In this document: positions 34,515 to 44,038 of the stretch, one piece after another
How positions within the stretch are numbered: position 1 is the stretch's first letter
Layout of the letters: each line of letters starts with the position of its first letter
From: Alcanivorax sp. DG881
GTDB lineage: Bacteria; Pseudomonadota; Gammaproteobacteria; Pseudomonadales; Alcanivoracaceae
Length of the DNA: 64,000 bases
Reading direction: 5' to 3'
Assembly: GCF_000155615.1 (NCBI RefSeq)
Contig: NZ_DS989915.1
Span: forward strand, 885,597 to 949,596
Program-made: the position numbers and the translations under genes
The notes under the pieces: generated by a model
Seen by the model: the letters and a program-made list of their open reading frames with translations, nothing else
Told to the model about the DNA's origin: nothing
Database searches by the model: none

Positions 34515-35711
34515 TTATTCCATTTCGGCAACAGGCCGCCAGATACCATCCTGAACCTGAGACAGAATAATCCCGCTACCCGCGCGGTGATTAGTCTCGC
34601 TCATCTCCGTCTCCACGCCGGTTACCTTGTCACTGAATTTCAGTGATTCCAGCGCATCCAGGAAAGATTCCGTGGTCAGGTCCGGGCCGGCTTCGCGCAG
34701 GGCGTTGATGATGAGCATGGCACCAACACGACCGAGTACGGCGCCACCACTGGGCAGTTCACCATATTGCTCCTTGTAGGCTTTGCCCCACTCCTCAGCT
34801 TCCGGCACATGGGTCATGCGGCTGACGATGTCCTCCCAGGAAGCAACACCGTACAACCCTTCGGTAACACCACCCGGTGCCGCCGCAACGGCAGAGTGGA
34901 AGCCCGCCTGGGATACGATGAACTTGGCATCATCCCAACCCATCTGTTTGGCTGTCGCGACGACGGTGATAATGGGGCGCACAGGCAGGGCTACCGCCAC
35001 CAGTTCGCAGTTGGCATCGCGCAGGCGCGCCAGCGTACCGCTGAAATCACTTTCATCCGGGCGATGAGATGAGCTCTCAGCCAGAGTCAGTGCATCGTTG
35101 GCGTCTGCTGCATCGTTAACCGCCTGATTCACCTCTTCACCGAAGTCAGAGGGAATATACATCACACAAATTTTCTCAATGCCCTCGTCTTCCACCAACC
35201 GGTTCACGCCCTGCAATACGCCCTCGTAGTAGCTGGGGCCGAGCACGTAGCGGTAGCGGAAGTCCCCTTCTTCTTCCATCTGCCGGGAAAGCGATAACGG
35301 CAGGACGCTGGGAACCTTGTTGCGATCCATGATCGGAAACGCCGCCAGGTTATGGGGCGTCCCCAGACTCATCAGCATGGCAAAGACTTCATCGCGGCTA
35401 ACCAGCTTGTTCACCGCTTGCGTTGCCTTGGGAACCTGATAGGCATGGTCTTCGACGATATAACGAATCTTGCGGCCATGAATGCCGCCCTGTTCGTTCA
35501 CTTCTTCGAACATGTCGTTGGCCACTTGCACGGCCGGTGAAGAAAACGCTGCGAATACCCCGGACAGGTCGTGCATGCCGCCAATTCTGATTTCAGTGTC
35601 GGTCACGCCACGCACCGATTCGGCTGCGGCTTTGTCGTCTTCCTTGTTATTGTTGTCACTGCAGCCCACCAGGGCCATGGCGGTTACAGCCGCCAGACAG
35701 AGCTTCTTCAT
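34515..35711 (-). CDS. ABC transporter substrate-binding lipoprotein (LivK-like)
   Basis: 398-aa type I periplasmic-binding protein from the ATG at 35711, after an AGGAGAG site. Signal peptide with lipobox LVGC (Cys17), then an acidic linker and the Peripla_BP_6 fold (IRIGGMHDLSGVFAAFSSP ... VNEQGGIHGRKIRYIVEDHA). Last gene of a six-gene operon (livH-livM-livG-livF-ligase-binding protein). The nearby acyl-CoA ligase suggests an organic or aromatic acid rather than an amino acid as ligand (inference). Confidence 0.92.
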   Translation of the reverse strand: MKKLCLAAVTAMALVGCSDNNNKEDDKAAAESVRGVTDTEIRIGGMHDLSGVFAAFSSPAVQVANDMFEEVNEQGGIHGRKIRYIVEDHAYQVPKATQAVNKLVSRDEVFAMLMSLGTPHNLAAFPIMDRNKVPSVLPLSLSRQMEEEGDFRYRYVLGPSYYEGVLQGVNRLVEDEGIEKICVMYIPSDFGEEVNQAVNDAADANDALTLAESSSHRPDESDFSGTLARLRDANCELVAVALPVRPIITVVATAKQMGWDDAKFIVSQAGFHSAVAAAPGGVTEGLYGVASWEDIVSRMTHVPEAEEWGKAYKEQYGELPSGGAVLGRVGAMLIINALREAGPDLTTESFLDALESLKFSDKVTGVETEMSETNHRAGSGIILSQVQDGIWRPVAEME

Positions 35712-35733
35712 GATGCACTCTCCTCTCGTACCA

Positions 35734-37548
35734 TCAGTACATGGAATCAATCAGGTGCTTGTGTTTTTTCTCCACGAAGGAACGCTTCAGCTTCATGGTT
35801 GCGGTCAGCTCCTCATCCTCAGCGGTGAGCAGCACATCGATCAGGCGGAAATACTTGATCTGTTCCACCTGGGCGAATTGTTTATTCACGTCCTGAATAA
35901 CACTGTCGATGAGGTCCAGCACTTCTTTGGCTCGACACAGTGACGCAAAATTGGAAAACGGTACCTGGCGATCCTGGGCGTATTTCTCCACGTTCTCCTG
36001 ATCAATCATGATCAGGCAAGTGAGATACTTGCGCTTGTCGCCAATCACCACGGCATCAGAAATATAGGGCGAGAACTTCATCCGGCTTTCAATTTCTGCC
36101 GGCGTAATGTTCTTGCCCCCTGCGGTGATAATGATGTCCTTGAGGCGACCGGTAATGGTGAGCATGCCGTCTTCCAGGCGCCCCACATCGCCGGTATGCA
36201 GCCAGCCATCGCGGATGTCTTCGGCGGTTTTTTCGGGTTTCCGCCAGTAACCGGCAAAGACGTGATCACCACGCACCAGCACTTCACCGTTGTCGGCAAT
36301 GCGCACCTCGGTTCCGGGGAGCGCTTCACCCACAGTGCCCACCTTCTCGCGTTTGGCACTGTTCAGCGAGGCCACACCGGTGGTCTCGGTCATGCCGTAG
36401 CCTTCGAACAAAGGCACCCCCAGTGACTGGAACCAGCGGATCTGTTCCGGGGCGATGGGCGCCGCGCCGGTGGTGCCACGACGCAGGCGGTTCATGCCGA
36501 TCAGGTCACGAACATTGCGCAGCACCAGCAGGTTCCAGAACTGGTATTGCAGGGCCGACAGCGGATTGCGCTTGCCATCGCAATGCCAGGCTTCGCCGGC
36601 AGCCACCGCACGATCGAAACACCAGCGACCGAACCCGGTGGCTTCGTCACGCAGGGTCATCATGGAACTGTAGACCTTTTCCCACAGGCGCGGCACCGCC
36701 GCAAAGGTATGGGGAGACACTTCACGCAGGTTTTCAAAGACGGTTTCCGGGCTTTCTGCAAAATTCACCGTGCAGCCCTTGTAGATGGGCAGCTCCACGG
36801 ACACCAGCCGTTCCAGAATATGGCACAGGGGCAGGAAACACAGCTGATCATCGTCTTCATGGGCATCGAGTACCTGCTCGCCGGCGGCCAGCTGGAACAA
36901 CACATTGCGATGACTGATCATGGCCCCCTTGGGCGCCCCGGTGGTACCGGAAGTGTAGATCAGCATGCGGATGTCATCGGGTTGGCTCTGGGCAATGCAG
37001 GTGCTGAACTGCTCTTCTGCATCCGGGATCTGTTCACCCAGTGCGTAAAGTTCATCCAGGAACATGACCATGGGATCGTCAAAATCCCGCAACCCTTTGC
37101 GGTCATAAACAATGACTTTTTTCAGGGTCGGCACCTGATCACGCACGGTCAGGTACTTGTCCAGCTGTTCATCGTTCTCCACAAACAGGAAGGCCGATTC
37201 ACTGTCGTTGATCAGGTAGGCCAGCTGCTCGGGGCTGTCGGTGGTGTAGACGCCGTTACTGATACCACCCGCACCGGCAATACCCAGATCGCAGTACAGC
37301 CATTCCTTGTTGTCTTCGCTGAGAATGGATACTGGCTGACCACGCTCCAGCCCCAGGGACAAGAGCGCAACGCCAATGGCGCGGGCCTTTTCGTAATAAT
37401 CCAGCCAACTATGGCTTTGCCAGATGCCCAGATCCTTTTCACGGTGAGCAATATTACTGCCCCGCTCCAGGCATTGCTTTCGCCAGAGTTTGACCACGGT
37501 ATCGCAACCGTGGAGCTGAGTGGGTGTGGTGTTATTTTTAGTCATCAT
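35734..37548 (-). CDS. AMP-dependent long-chain acyl-CoA synthetase family ligase
   Basis: 604-aa adenylate-forming enzyme: P-loop-like motif LIYTSGTTGAPKGAMISHRN, FEGYGMTETTGV (A5), LHTGDVGRLEDG (A7), ITAGGKNITPAEIESRMK (A8/A10 region). Family members activate fatty acids to acyl-CoA. Its start overlaps the livF stop (TGATGATG), and the binding protein gene follows after 22 bp, so uptake and CoA activation are encoded together. Chain length of the substrate cannot be told from sequence. Confidence 0.94.
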   Translation of the reverse strand: MMTKNNTTPTQLHGCDTVVKLWRKQCLERGSNIAHREKDLGIWQSHSWLDYYEKARAIGVALLSLGLERGQPVSILSEDNKEWLYCDLGIAGAGGISNGVYTTDSPEQLAYLINDSESAFLFVENDEQLDKYLTVRDQVPTLKKVIVYDRKGLRDFDDPMVMFLDELYALGEQIPDAEEQFSTCIAQSQPDDIRMLIYTSGTTGAPKGAMISHRNVLFQLAAGEQVLDAHEDDDQLCFLPLCHILERLVSVELPIYKGCTVNFAESPETVFENLREVSPHTFAAVPRLWEKVYSSMMTLRDEATGFGRWCFDRAVAAGEAWHCDGKRNPLSALQYQFWNLLVLRNVRDLIGMNRLRRGTTGAAPIAPEQIRWFQSLGVPLFEGYGMTETTGVASLNSAKREKVGTVGEALPGTEVRIADNGEVLVRGDHVFAGYWRKPEKTAEDIRDGWLHTGDVGRLEDGMLTITGRLKDIIITAGGKNITPAEIESRMKFSPYISDAVVIGDKRKYLTCLIMIDQENVEKYAQDRQVPFSNFASLCRAKEVLDLIDSVIQDVNKQFAQVEQIKYFRLIDVLLTAEDEELTATMKLKRSFVEKKHKHLIDSMY

Positions 37549-38348
37549 CAGCGCCAGGTCTTCTTTCGTTTCCAGCGTTTTTCCGGTCGGTCATCCCCCG
37601 CCGACTGGCCCAGATAAAATTCGCGAATATCATCGCTGGCGAGTAGATCGTCGGCACTGCCATCCATGACAATGCGCCCGGTTTCCAGTACGTAGCCGTG
37701 GTCTGCCGTATTCAGTGCCACCTGGGCATTCTGCTCTACCAGCAATAACGTTACGCCCTGCTCTTTGTTGAGCCGGCGGATAATCTCGAAGATTTCCTGC
37801 ACCAGCAGTGGCGACAGGCCCAGCGAAGGCTCATCCAGCAGCATCAATGAAGGGCGCGACATCAGCCCACGGCCAATGGCCAGCATTTGCTGCTGGCCGC
37901 CGGACAAGGTGCCTGCCGCCTGACTACGGCGCTCCTTGAGGATAGGAAAATAGTCATAAACCATTTCGATATCCTGGCGGACTGCGGCCTTGTCACGGCG
38001 AATATAGGCGCCCATGACCAGGTTTTCTTCCACGCTCAGGAACGGGAAAACCTCTCGCCCTTCTGGCACATGGGCAATGCCTTTGCGTACCAGTTTGTCC
38101 GGTTCGCTGCCGTCGATGGTCTCGCCAGCCAGGGTGACGCTGCCTTTGCGCGGTGCCAACGCACCGGAAATGGTCTTCATCAGGGTAGTCTTGCCGGCAC
38201 CGTTGGCACCCAGAATGGTGACCACCGAGCCTTCATGGACATCGATGGATACCCCGCGTAGGGCCATCACCGGGCCATAAAACGCTTCCAGGTTCTTCAC
38301 CTGCAACAGGGGCTGGGCGCTCAGGGTTTTCTCTGCCGCGTCACTCAT
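37548..38348 (-). CDS. ABC transporter ATP-binding protein LivF-like
   Basis: 266-aa ATPase: Walker A GANGAGKTT, signature LSGGQQQMLAIGRGL, Walker B LMLLDEPSLGLSP, H-loop LLVEQN. The short LivF-type family with C-terminal REFYLG followed by a basic tail. ATG overlaps the livG stop by 4 bp. Confidence 0.94.
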   Translation of the reverse strand: MSDAAEKTLSAQPLLQVKNLEAFYGPVMALRGVSIDVHEGSVVTILGANGAGKTTLMKTISGALAPRKGSVTLAGETIDGSEPDKLVRKGIAHVPEGREVFPFLSVEENLVMGAYIRRDKAAVRQDIEMVYDYFPILKERRSQAAGTLSGGQQQMLAIGRGLMSRPSLMLLDEPSLGLSPLLVQEIFEIIRRLNKEQGVTLLLVEQNAQVALNTADHGYVLETGRIVMDGSADDLLASDDIREFYLGQSAGDDRPEKRWKRKKTWR

Positions 38349-39115
38349 GATGTGGCCTCCGTACCCAGATAAGCTTCAATCACTTTCGGATTCGCCTGCA
38401 CTTCGGCAGCGGTCCCCATGGCTAGCGGGTGGCCTTCTGCCACCGCCAGCACCCGGTCGGAGACACGCGACACCAGGCTCATATCGTGCTCCACCATCAG
38501 TACGGTAAGCCCCAGATCTTTCTGCATGTCCTCGATCCACCAGGCCATGTTCTGGGTTTCTTCCACACTAAGGCCGGAAGCCGGTTCATCCAGCAGAATC
38601 AGCTTCGGTTCACTGGCCAGTGCACGGGCGATTTCCACCACCTTGCGCACGCCGTAAGGCAAGCCTGCGATTAATTTGTCCCGGTACGGCGCCAGATCCA
38701 GAAAGTCGATGACCTCTTCCACCAACAGACGCTGTTCACGCTCACTGCGTCGCACCTTGGGCAAAAACAACAATTCCTCGAACCAGCGGGTTTGTCGGCG
38801 GCAGTGCCGGCCGATCAACAGGTTCTGCAAGACCGAGGAGTGATCGAACAACTCGATATTCTGGAAGGTGCGGGCGATCCCCAGCCCGGCCACGTCGTGG
38901 GCAGGCAAGCCAGTGATATCCTGGCCATCGAAGATGATCTGCCCCGCACTCGGTTCATAAAGACGGCTAATCAGATTGAAGATGGTGGATTTTCCGGCCC
39001 CATTGGGCCCCACCAGAGTAAAGACTTCGCCGGCCTTCACCTCGAAGCTCACCCCGTCCACCGCTTTAACACCCCCGAAGGAGATGGAAAGATCCTTGAC
39101 CTGTAACAGACTCAT
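38345..39115 (-). CDS. ABC transporter ATP-binding protein LivG-like
   Basis: 256-aa ATPase: Walker A GPNGAGKSTIF, LivG-type GIARTFQNIELF, signature region LPYGVRKVVEIARAL, Walker B LILLDEPASGLS, LMVEHDM. C-terminal VIEAYLG is typical of LivG. Coupled to both neighbours by 4-bp overlaps. Confidence 0.94.
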   Translation of the reverse strand: MSLLQVKDLSISFGGVKAVDGVSFEVKAGEVFTLVGPNGAGKSTIFNLISRLYEPSAGQIIFDGQDITGLPAHDVAGLGIARTFQNIELFDHSSVLQNLLIGRHCRRQTRWFEELLFLPKVRRSEREQRLLVEEVIDFLDLAPYRDKLIAGLPYGVRKVVEIARALASEPKLILLDEPASGLSVEETQNMAWWIEDMQKDLGLTVLMVEHDMSLVSRVSDRVLAVAEGHPLAMGTAAEVQANPKVIEAYLGTEATS

Positions 39116-40209
39116 CGTTGGCGCTCCGTTTTCAGGTAAGTTCGGGTGCGTCGGAACATGCCTTTGCGATACAAGGGAAACAGTTGCAGCCAGGTACGCA
39201 CCTTGAACCAGACGCCATAGAGTCCGCGGGGTTCGTAAATCACCATGAGCAGAATCAACAGCGCGAACAGGGCCGTATCGAGGCCGGGGTAGGCGGCGAT
39301 CTGTATACCGGCGGTGTTATCCAGGTAATCACTGGCAATGGCGATAACCTGTGGCAACAGCACCACCACGATGGCACCGAAGAAAGCCCCGTGTACTGAA
39401 CCCAGCCCGCCAATCACCACCTGCAACAGCAGCGTGATGGAAATCAGCACCAGGAAGCTTTCATAGTTCACCGCCTGGGCCAGATGAGCGTAGAGCGCAC
39501 CCGCCAGCCCGGTAATGGCACAGGACAAGCTGAACGCCAGCGTTTTCGCGCGGGCCACATTGACGCCAAGTGCGCGGGCAGAGACCTCGCTGTCACGTAC
39601 CGCCAGAAAGGATCGGCCCGAGGCGCTACGCAGCAGGTTCAGGTAGCCCAGCGTCACCAGCACCAGCACTCCCAGACAGAGATAATAAAAAGCCTCTGGC
39701 GTGGCGTAGCGATCGATCTCCATGCCAAACAGGCTGATTGGCGGAGCAAACACCCCGGCGACCCCGCCGGTCACCGGCTCGGCCATGATCGACACATCTT
39801 CCACGATGATGCTCAACGCCAGGGTGGCGATGCCCAGATAGATGCCGCTCATGCGCAGTATCGGCCGGGCAATGACGGCGCCTGCCACCCCGGAGGTCAC
39901 CGCACTGGCCAGCAGCGCAGGCAGGAAATGCCAGCCTCGCTGCATCAGCGCCAGATTGGTAAAGGCACCGATCGCCATAAACGCGGCATGGCCAAGGCTC
40001 ACCTGCCCGGTGTGGCCACTGATCAGCATCAGCCCCAACCCGGCCAGCGACCAGACCAGAACGGCGGTGAGCTCCCCCAGGTAGTAATTGCCGAGCACCC
40101 AGGGCGCCGCCAGCAACAACGCTGCCAGTATCGCGTACTGGGCCATGTGCCAGCGGCCTTCAAACAGATTGATATCGTCGTCGTAACGGCTTTTAAAACG
40201 GTTGCTCAT
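39112..40209 (-). CDS. ABC transporter permease LivM-like
   Basis: 365-aa inner-membrane permease with about ten hydrophobic segments and the conserved GLGLMLISGHTGQVSLGHAA near residue 60 and GGLGSVHGAFFGA near 275. A hydrophilic N-terminus of ~20 residues precedes the first segment. Forms the translocation pore with LivH. It starts 3 bp after the livH stop. Confidence 0.93.
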   Translation of the reverse strand: MSNRFKSRYDDDINLFEGRWHMAQYAILAALLLAAPWVLGNYYLGELTAVLVWSLAGLGLMLISGHTGQVSLGHAAFMAIGAFTNLALMQRGWHFLPALLASAVTSGVAGAVIARPILRMSGIYLGIATLALSIIVEDVSIMAEPVTGGVAGVFAPPISLFGMEIDRYATPEAFYYLCLGVLVLVTLGYLNLLRSASGRSFLAVRDSEVSARALGVNVARAKTLAFSLSCAITGLAGALYAHLAQAVNYESFLVLISITLLLQVVIGGLGSVHGAFFGAIVVVLLPQVIAIASDYLDNTAGIQIAAYPGLDTALFALLILLMVIYEPRGLYGVWFKVRTWLQLFPLYRKGMFRRTRTYLKTERQR

Positions 40210-40212
40210 GGC

Positions 40213-41091
40213 CTACACCTTCTTCTGGCTGATCTGTGCAAACAGGCCACCGGGGCGCAGGATCAGCACCAGCAGCATCAGCACATAAGGAGCAATCTGA
40301 CCGACGCCAGAAGGCAAGTAACGGCCCGCGAACGGTTCCACGATGCCTACCAGCAACCCGCCCAGTAACGCACCGGGCAATGACCCCAGGCCACCGATTA
40401 CCGCAGCGGCAAACGCCTTGATGCCAAACAGCAGCCCCACCGACGGCTCAACCGCCCCCTTGGCGGCGAACATGACCCCGGCAATGGCGGCCACCACCCC
40501 GGACAGCGCCCAGACGATGGCGTTGATCCGCTTCACCGGAATGCCCATGTAGTAAGCAGCCATCTGGTTCTGGCTGCTGGCCTGCATGGCCACACCAAGG
40601 CGGGTGCGGGCAAAGAAGAAATAGAGAATGGACGTGAGGGCCACGGTGGTGGTGATAATCAACGCATCCACCACCGGAATAATCAGTTCACCGAATTCCC
40701 ACACCTTGCCGACAAAGGGCGTTTGCAGGGAGGCGGGATCATGCCCCCAGATCACACCGGCGGCGAAACGCAGCAGAAAACCCAGAGCGATGGTGAGAAT
40801 CACCATGGCGAACTGCGGCTGACCAAAAATGGCGCGCAATACCAGGCGATCCAACAGGTAACCAAAGATCCCTAGAATCAGGGCGGCCAGAGTAATGCCT
40901 ATCAGGAATGGCAGGTCGGCATACTCGGCATTGATGAAGGTAATGCCCAGAAAGGCCCCCAGCATCATCATGTCACCCTGCGCAAAGTTGACCGCTTCTG
41001 ACGCTTTGTAGATCAGCACAAAGCCCAGTGCCAGCAACCCGTAGATGCAGCCGTTAGCGACCCCGCTGACCAGCAGCTGGAGTATATCCAT
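40213..41091 (-). CDS. ABC transporter permease LivH-like
   Basis: 292-aa inner-membrane permease; NGCIYGLLALGFVLIYKASE at the N-terminus and GGLGSLPGALLGGLLVGIVE at the C-terminus are family signatures. First gene of the operon; the ATG at 41091 follows GAGAGAGG. A TTTACAT/ATGTAAA inverted repeat lies about 70 bp upstream. Confidence 0.94.
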   Translation of the reverse strand: MDILQLLVSGVANGCIYGLLALGFVLIYKASEAVNFAQGDMMMLGAFLGITFINAEYADLPFLIGITLAALILGIFGYLLDRLVLRAIFGQPQFAMVILTIALGFLLRFAAGVIWGHDPASLQTPFVGKVWEFGELIIPVVDALIITTTVALTSILYFFFARTRLGVAMQASSQNQMAAYYMGIPVKRINAIVWALSGVVAAIAGVMFAAKGAVEPSVGLLFGIKAFAAAVIGGLGSLPGALLGGLLVGIVEPFAGRYLPSGVGQIAPYVLMLLVLILRPGGLFAQISQKKV

Positions 41092-41442
41092 GGTCCCTCT
41101 CTCCCGGGGGGTTTATTGTTCTGGTGTATTTTTATTCAGCTCTTTCGAGACTATCTGAAGCTTTACATTCTCTCCAGTATGTAAAATGTAACAAGGTTGG
41201 ACAAAGAGCCAAAAACGTCACGGATCAGGCCGGAAAAGCGTTTTTGGACCGACGAACGCCAACGTGAAGAGAAAAAACAGGACGGAACAGGGTGAAAAAG
41301 AGAGAGGGGAAGAGAGCAACAGGCCCGCCGGCCAGGCGTTAACAGCAGAAGCGTTACCGAGGGTAACCCGTAAAGGGTTCTGCACTTTTACCTTCCAGCA
41401 CATACCCTGCTGTGCCGTATTCGGTGTCTTGCGATGAGACCG
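41092..41442. other. Intergenic region with gene remnant
   Basis: Holds the livH promoter region and, on the minus strand at about 41354-41500, an open frame ending GTAGYVLEGKSAEPFTGYPR that looks like the tail of a lost gene; see the merC-like gene. Confidence 0.4.
41162..41185. promoter_or_regulatory. Inverted repeat upstream of livH
   Basis: TTTACAT and ATGTAAA separated by 10 bp (two helical turns between centres of the arms), with a further ATGTAA at 41186-41191. Plausible binding site for the LuxR-type regulator encoded at 31849, or another dimeric factor. Confidence 0.45.
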
Positions 41443-41688
41443 TCAAGGTGCCTTCCAGCCACATGGCATCCACCGCCAGATCCAGCGATGTCGGCGGTAC
41501 CCCATGCCGATAGCAAGCAGGCTGACCGGCACGATGATGGCGAGCATAACCAGATGAAAGACTTCCTCGACACGGCCAAAAACGGATAACAGGCCGATGG
41601 CAAAGAGCCCCGCCAGGCTGGCGACACAGTGAATCATGCAGAGACTGGACAGGCCGATGGCCATCGCGTCCAGGCGAAAACGTTGCAT
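41443..41688 (-). CDS. Truncated MerC-domain membrane protein
   Basis: 81-aa protein from the ATG at 41688 (GGGAGA site). The first ~67 residues match the first part of a MerC domain (LDAMAIGLSSLCMIHCVASL, VVFHLVMLAI-like second helix), with the conserved Cys pair region C-M-I-H-C. Then the frame runs into a short W/P-rich tail and stops, where full MerC proteins have two more membrane helices. In another frame the sequence continues as the remnant at 41354-41500. Last gene of the zinc operon, 29 bp after zur. Probably a decayed zinc-responsive transporter-like gene. Confidence 0.65.
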   Translation of the reverse strand: MQRFRLDAMAIGLSSLCMIHCVASLAGLFAIGLLSVFGRVEEVFHLVMLAIIVPVSLLAIGMGYRRHRWIWRWMPCGWKAP

Positions 41689-41716
41689 TGCCGTCTCCCG
41701 AAAAACGATTGTTTGT

Positions 41717-42181
41717 TTACGACGCCGCGCAATCCACGCAACGACCATGCACTTCCAGCAGGGGTTCGCGCTGAATGACAAAACCCACTTCGTCCAGGGT
41801 CTGCTGTAATGCGTCCACCGCTGACCCCGCCATGGGAGTTTCCTGAACGCCGCCGCACTGATCACACAAAAGGAACACCGTTCCCCTGTGCCCATGCTGG
41901 CAAGTGATGTGATCACAGGCCAGATACTGGTTGGTGGAGCTAAGCCGATGGGCCAGGCCTTGCTGAACCAGAAAATCCAGCGCTCGATACATAGTAGGCG
42001 GCTGCGCATTGCTCTGGTAACGAGCCTTGAACTGATCCAGCAGCTGATAGGCCGTTTGCGGACCACCCTGCTCCAGCATCAACGACATGACCTGCTTGCG
42101 CTGGGGCGTCATCCGCACGCCCTGCTTGAGGCATTGCTGTTCAGCGCTGTTAAGAATCTGCTCGGTACGACTCACTGCCAT
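41717..42181 (-). CDS. zur: Fur-family zinc regulator Zur
   Basis: 154-aa Fur-family repressor: winged HTH (MTPQRKQVMSLMLEQGGPQT ... PTMYRALDFLVQQGLAHRL), then the metal-binding half with HRGTVFLLCDQCGGVQE and a C-terminal HGRCVDC, i.e. the two CxxC pairs of the structural zinc site. FLLCDQCG and the operon context identify Zur rather than Fur. Fourth gene of the dksA2 operon, so it is expected to be repressed by its own product with zinc. Confidence 0.9.
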   Translation of the reverse strand: MAVSRTEQILNSAEQQCLKQGVRMTPQRKQVMSLMLEQGGPQTAYQLLDQFKARYQSNAQPPTMYRALDFLVQQGLAHRLSSTNQYLACDHITCQHGHRGTVFLLCDQCGGVQETPMAGSAVDALQQTLDEVGFVIQREPLLEVHGRCVDCAAS

Positions 42182-42190
42182 GTTTTCAGC

Positions 42191-42811
42191 CTAGATATCC
42201 AGAGTGACCAACAAGCGTTGCTGGCCGGGAGACATGGGCGGGGACCGATGGACCACGCCCGCTCCCGGATTATCCCGCCATGTCTCTCCTTTGAACAGGG
42301 CCACCTGCCCAGCCTCCAGCTGCTCCACGTGTTGTTGCTGGTAAAGCGCACTCTGATCACAGCCGGGCACTAAAAGCTGGTCCGACACCCGTGGGGAGGG
42401 CAACCACTGGCTGCCCGCCCCGCCATAGGTGCACAGCATGCGAACCGGGATCCGGTCCACGTGGAAGCGTGGGCACATCGGTTTGCGCAACGCGGTCACT
42501 CGCAGACCGACTCCGTCAACCCCGAACAGACAGGCAACCATATCGGCTAACAAGAACAGGTCCTCTCTCAAGGGAGCATAGGTTTCGTGCGGCAGGGACC
42601 GCAGCAGGGTCGCTTCCAGCTGAGCGATGTCCAACCAGCTTTTCACTGCCAGCCGTTGCTCGCAGGCCAGGGCCACCACATCCTGCCCCACCGGGCTGGG
42701 CCGATTCCACACGGCCACTTGCACATCATCCTCGAAGATATCCGCGAGTACCGTCACCTCCGGTGCGCCTTGCCAGCCTGGAGGCGTGACGGTGACCGTT
42801 TGAGCTTGCAT
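42191..42811 (-). CDS. DUF1826 protein of the Zur regulon
   Basis: 206-aa protein of the DUF1826 family, starting at the ATG at 42811 that overlaps the GTPase stop in TGATG; the longer frame to 42991 lies inside that gene. Conserved stretches: ALRKPMCPRFHVDRIPVRML, CTYGGAGSQWL, GQVALFKGETW and GVVHRSPP, with several His/Cys/Asp candidates for metal binding. The same order (dksA2, COG0523 GTPase, DUF1826) occurs in Pseudomonas zinc-starvation loci. Biochemical role unknown. Confidence 0.88.
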   Translation of the reverse strand: MQAQTVTVTPPGWQGAPEVTVLADIFEDDVQVAVWNRPSPVGQDVVALACEQRLAVKSWLDIAQLEATLLRSLPHETYAPLREDLFLLADMVACLFGVDGVGLRVTALRKPMCPRFHVDRIPVRMLCTYGGAGSQWLPSPRVSDQLLVPGCDQSALYQQQHVEQLEAGQVALFKGETWRDNPGAGVVHRSPPMSPGQQRLLVTLDI

Positions 42812-44034
42812 CACCCTGCCACCTCCCATTGCGGGAAGGGATCGTCCAGCTGCTCCCACAGCGCCTTGCCCTGAAGCATTTCCGCTTCCGTCAACAAGCA
42901 GGCATCCAGTGCCTTGCGGGTTTCGTCTGGCTGCAGGTTGTGGCCGATAAACACCAGTTCCTGGCGCATGTCGCCGAAAGGTTCCTGCCACTTCTCCATG
43001 ATCAGCGCGCGGTATTCTTCGTCACTGGGCCAGTGTTGCTCCGGCACGGTTTTCCAGAACATGCCGGCCGGGCCATGGTGAACAATGTCACCGGCCTGGC
43101 TCCAGCTACCCGCAAAGTGTGGCCGGCTGGCCAGCCAGAAAAAGCCCTTGGAGCGCAGCAAGGTTCCCAACGGCCAGGGCTGCTGCAGGAAGTCCCAGAA
43201 TCGCTGCGGATGGAACGGCCGACGCGCTTCATAGGTGAAACTGCTAATCCCGTATTCCTCGGTTTCAGGCAAATGCTCGCCACGCATTTCCTTTAACCAC
43301 CCCGGCGCCTGCTGGGCTTTTTCAAAGTCAAACCGTCCTGTATTGAGCACCGCTTCCAGCGGCACCATGCCGTGGCGAATGGGCAAAATCCGGGCATCCG
43401 GGTTCAACAACCGCAAGGTTGCCTGCAACACCTCCAGTTCCTTTTCTGTGACCAAATCCGTCTTGCTGATCAACAGCACGTCACAGAATTCCACTTGCTC
43501 CACCAACAGGTCCACCACATTACGATGATCTTCATCACCAAGGTTTTCCTGCTCCTGCTGAAGCGTGCGGGCACTACGATAATCCCGCAGGAAGTTAACC
43601 GCATCGACCACCGTAACCATGGTGTCCAACCGGGCCACGGAGGACAGCCCTTCCCCGTTTTCATCTTCAAACGTAAAGGTTTCTGCCACGGGCAAGGGTT
43701 CTGAAATTCCGGTGGACTCAATCACCAGATAGTCGAAAGAGCCTTCCCTAGCCAGGCGGTTCACTTCCACTAACAGGTCCTCTCGCAATGTGCAGCAGAT
43801 GCAGCCATTGCTCATTTCCACCAGTTTCTCTTCCGAGCGGTTCAGTGACACGTTCTGGTTAACCAGTGCCGCATCAATGTTAATTTCGCTCATGTCGTTG
43901 ACGATGACGGCAACGCGCAGGCCACTTCGATTGTTGAGAATATGATTGAGGACAGTGGTTTTTCCCGCGCCGAGAAACCCTGACAACACGGTAACGGGAA
44001 GCTGGCGAATGGGGCTGGGTTGCTGGCTTGTCAT
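42811..44034 (-). CDS. COG0523 zinc-metallochaperone GTPase (ZigA-like)
   Basis: 407-aa G3E GTPase from the ATG at 44034, 5 bp after dksA2. Walker [10 protein letters not shown], the metal-binding CICCTLR (CxCC), Walker B and switch [10 protein letters not shown], guanine-specific SKTD, and a C-terminal CobW domain. ZigA/YeiR-type proteins deliver zinc to client enzymes under zinc limitation. The middle gene of the Zur-controlled operon. Confidence 0.92.
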   Translation of the reverse strand: MTSQQPSPIRQLPVTVLSGFLGAGKTTVLNHILNNRSGLRVAVIVNDMSEINIDAALVNQNVSLNRSEEKLVEMSNGCICCTLREDLLVEVNRLAREGSFDYLVIESTGISEPLPVAETFTFEDENGEGLSSVARLDTMVTVVDAVNFLRDYRSARTLQQEQENLGDEDHRNVVDLLVEQVEFCDVLLISKTDLVTEKELEVLQATLRLLNPDARILPIRHGMVPLEAVLNTGRFDFEKAQQAPGWLKEMRGEHLPETEEYGISSFTYEARRPFHPQRFWDFLQQPWPLGTLLRSKGFFWLASRPHFAGSWSQAGDIVHHGPAGMFWKTVPEQHWPSDEEYRALIMEKWQEPFGDMRQELVFIGHNLQPDETRKALDACLLTEAEMLQGKALWEQLDDPFPQWEVAG

Positions 44035-44038
44035 GTCT

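Noticed and set aside
41689-42066. Longer start for the merC-like gene
   Set aside because: The extra 126 codons are antiframe to zur; a good ribosome site precedes the ATG at 41688.
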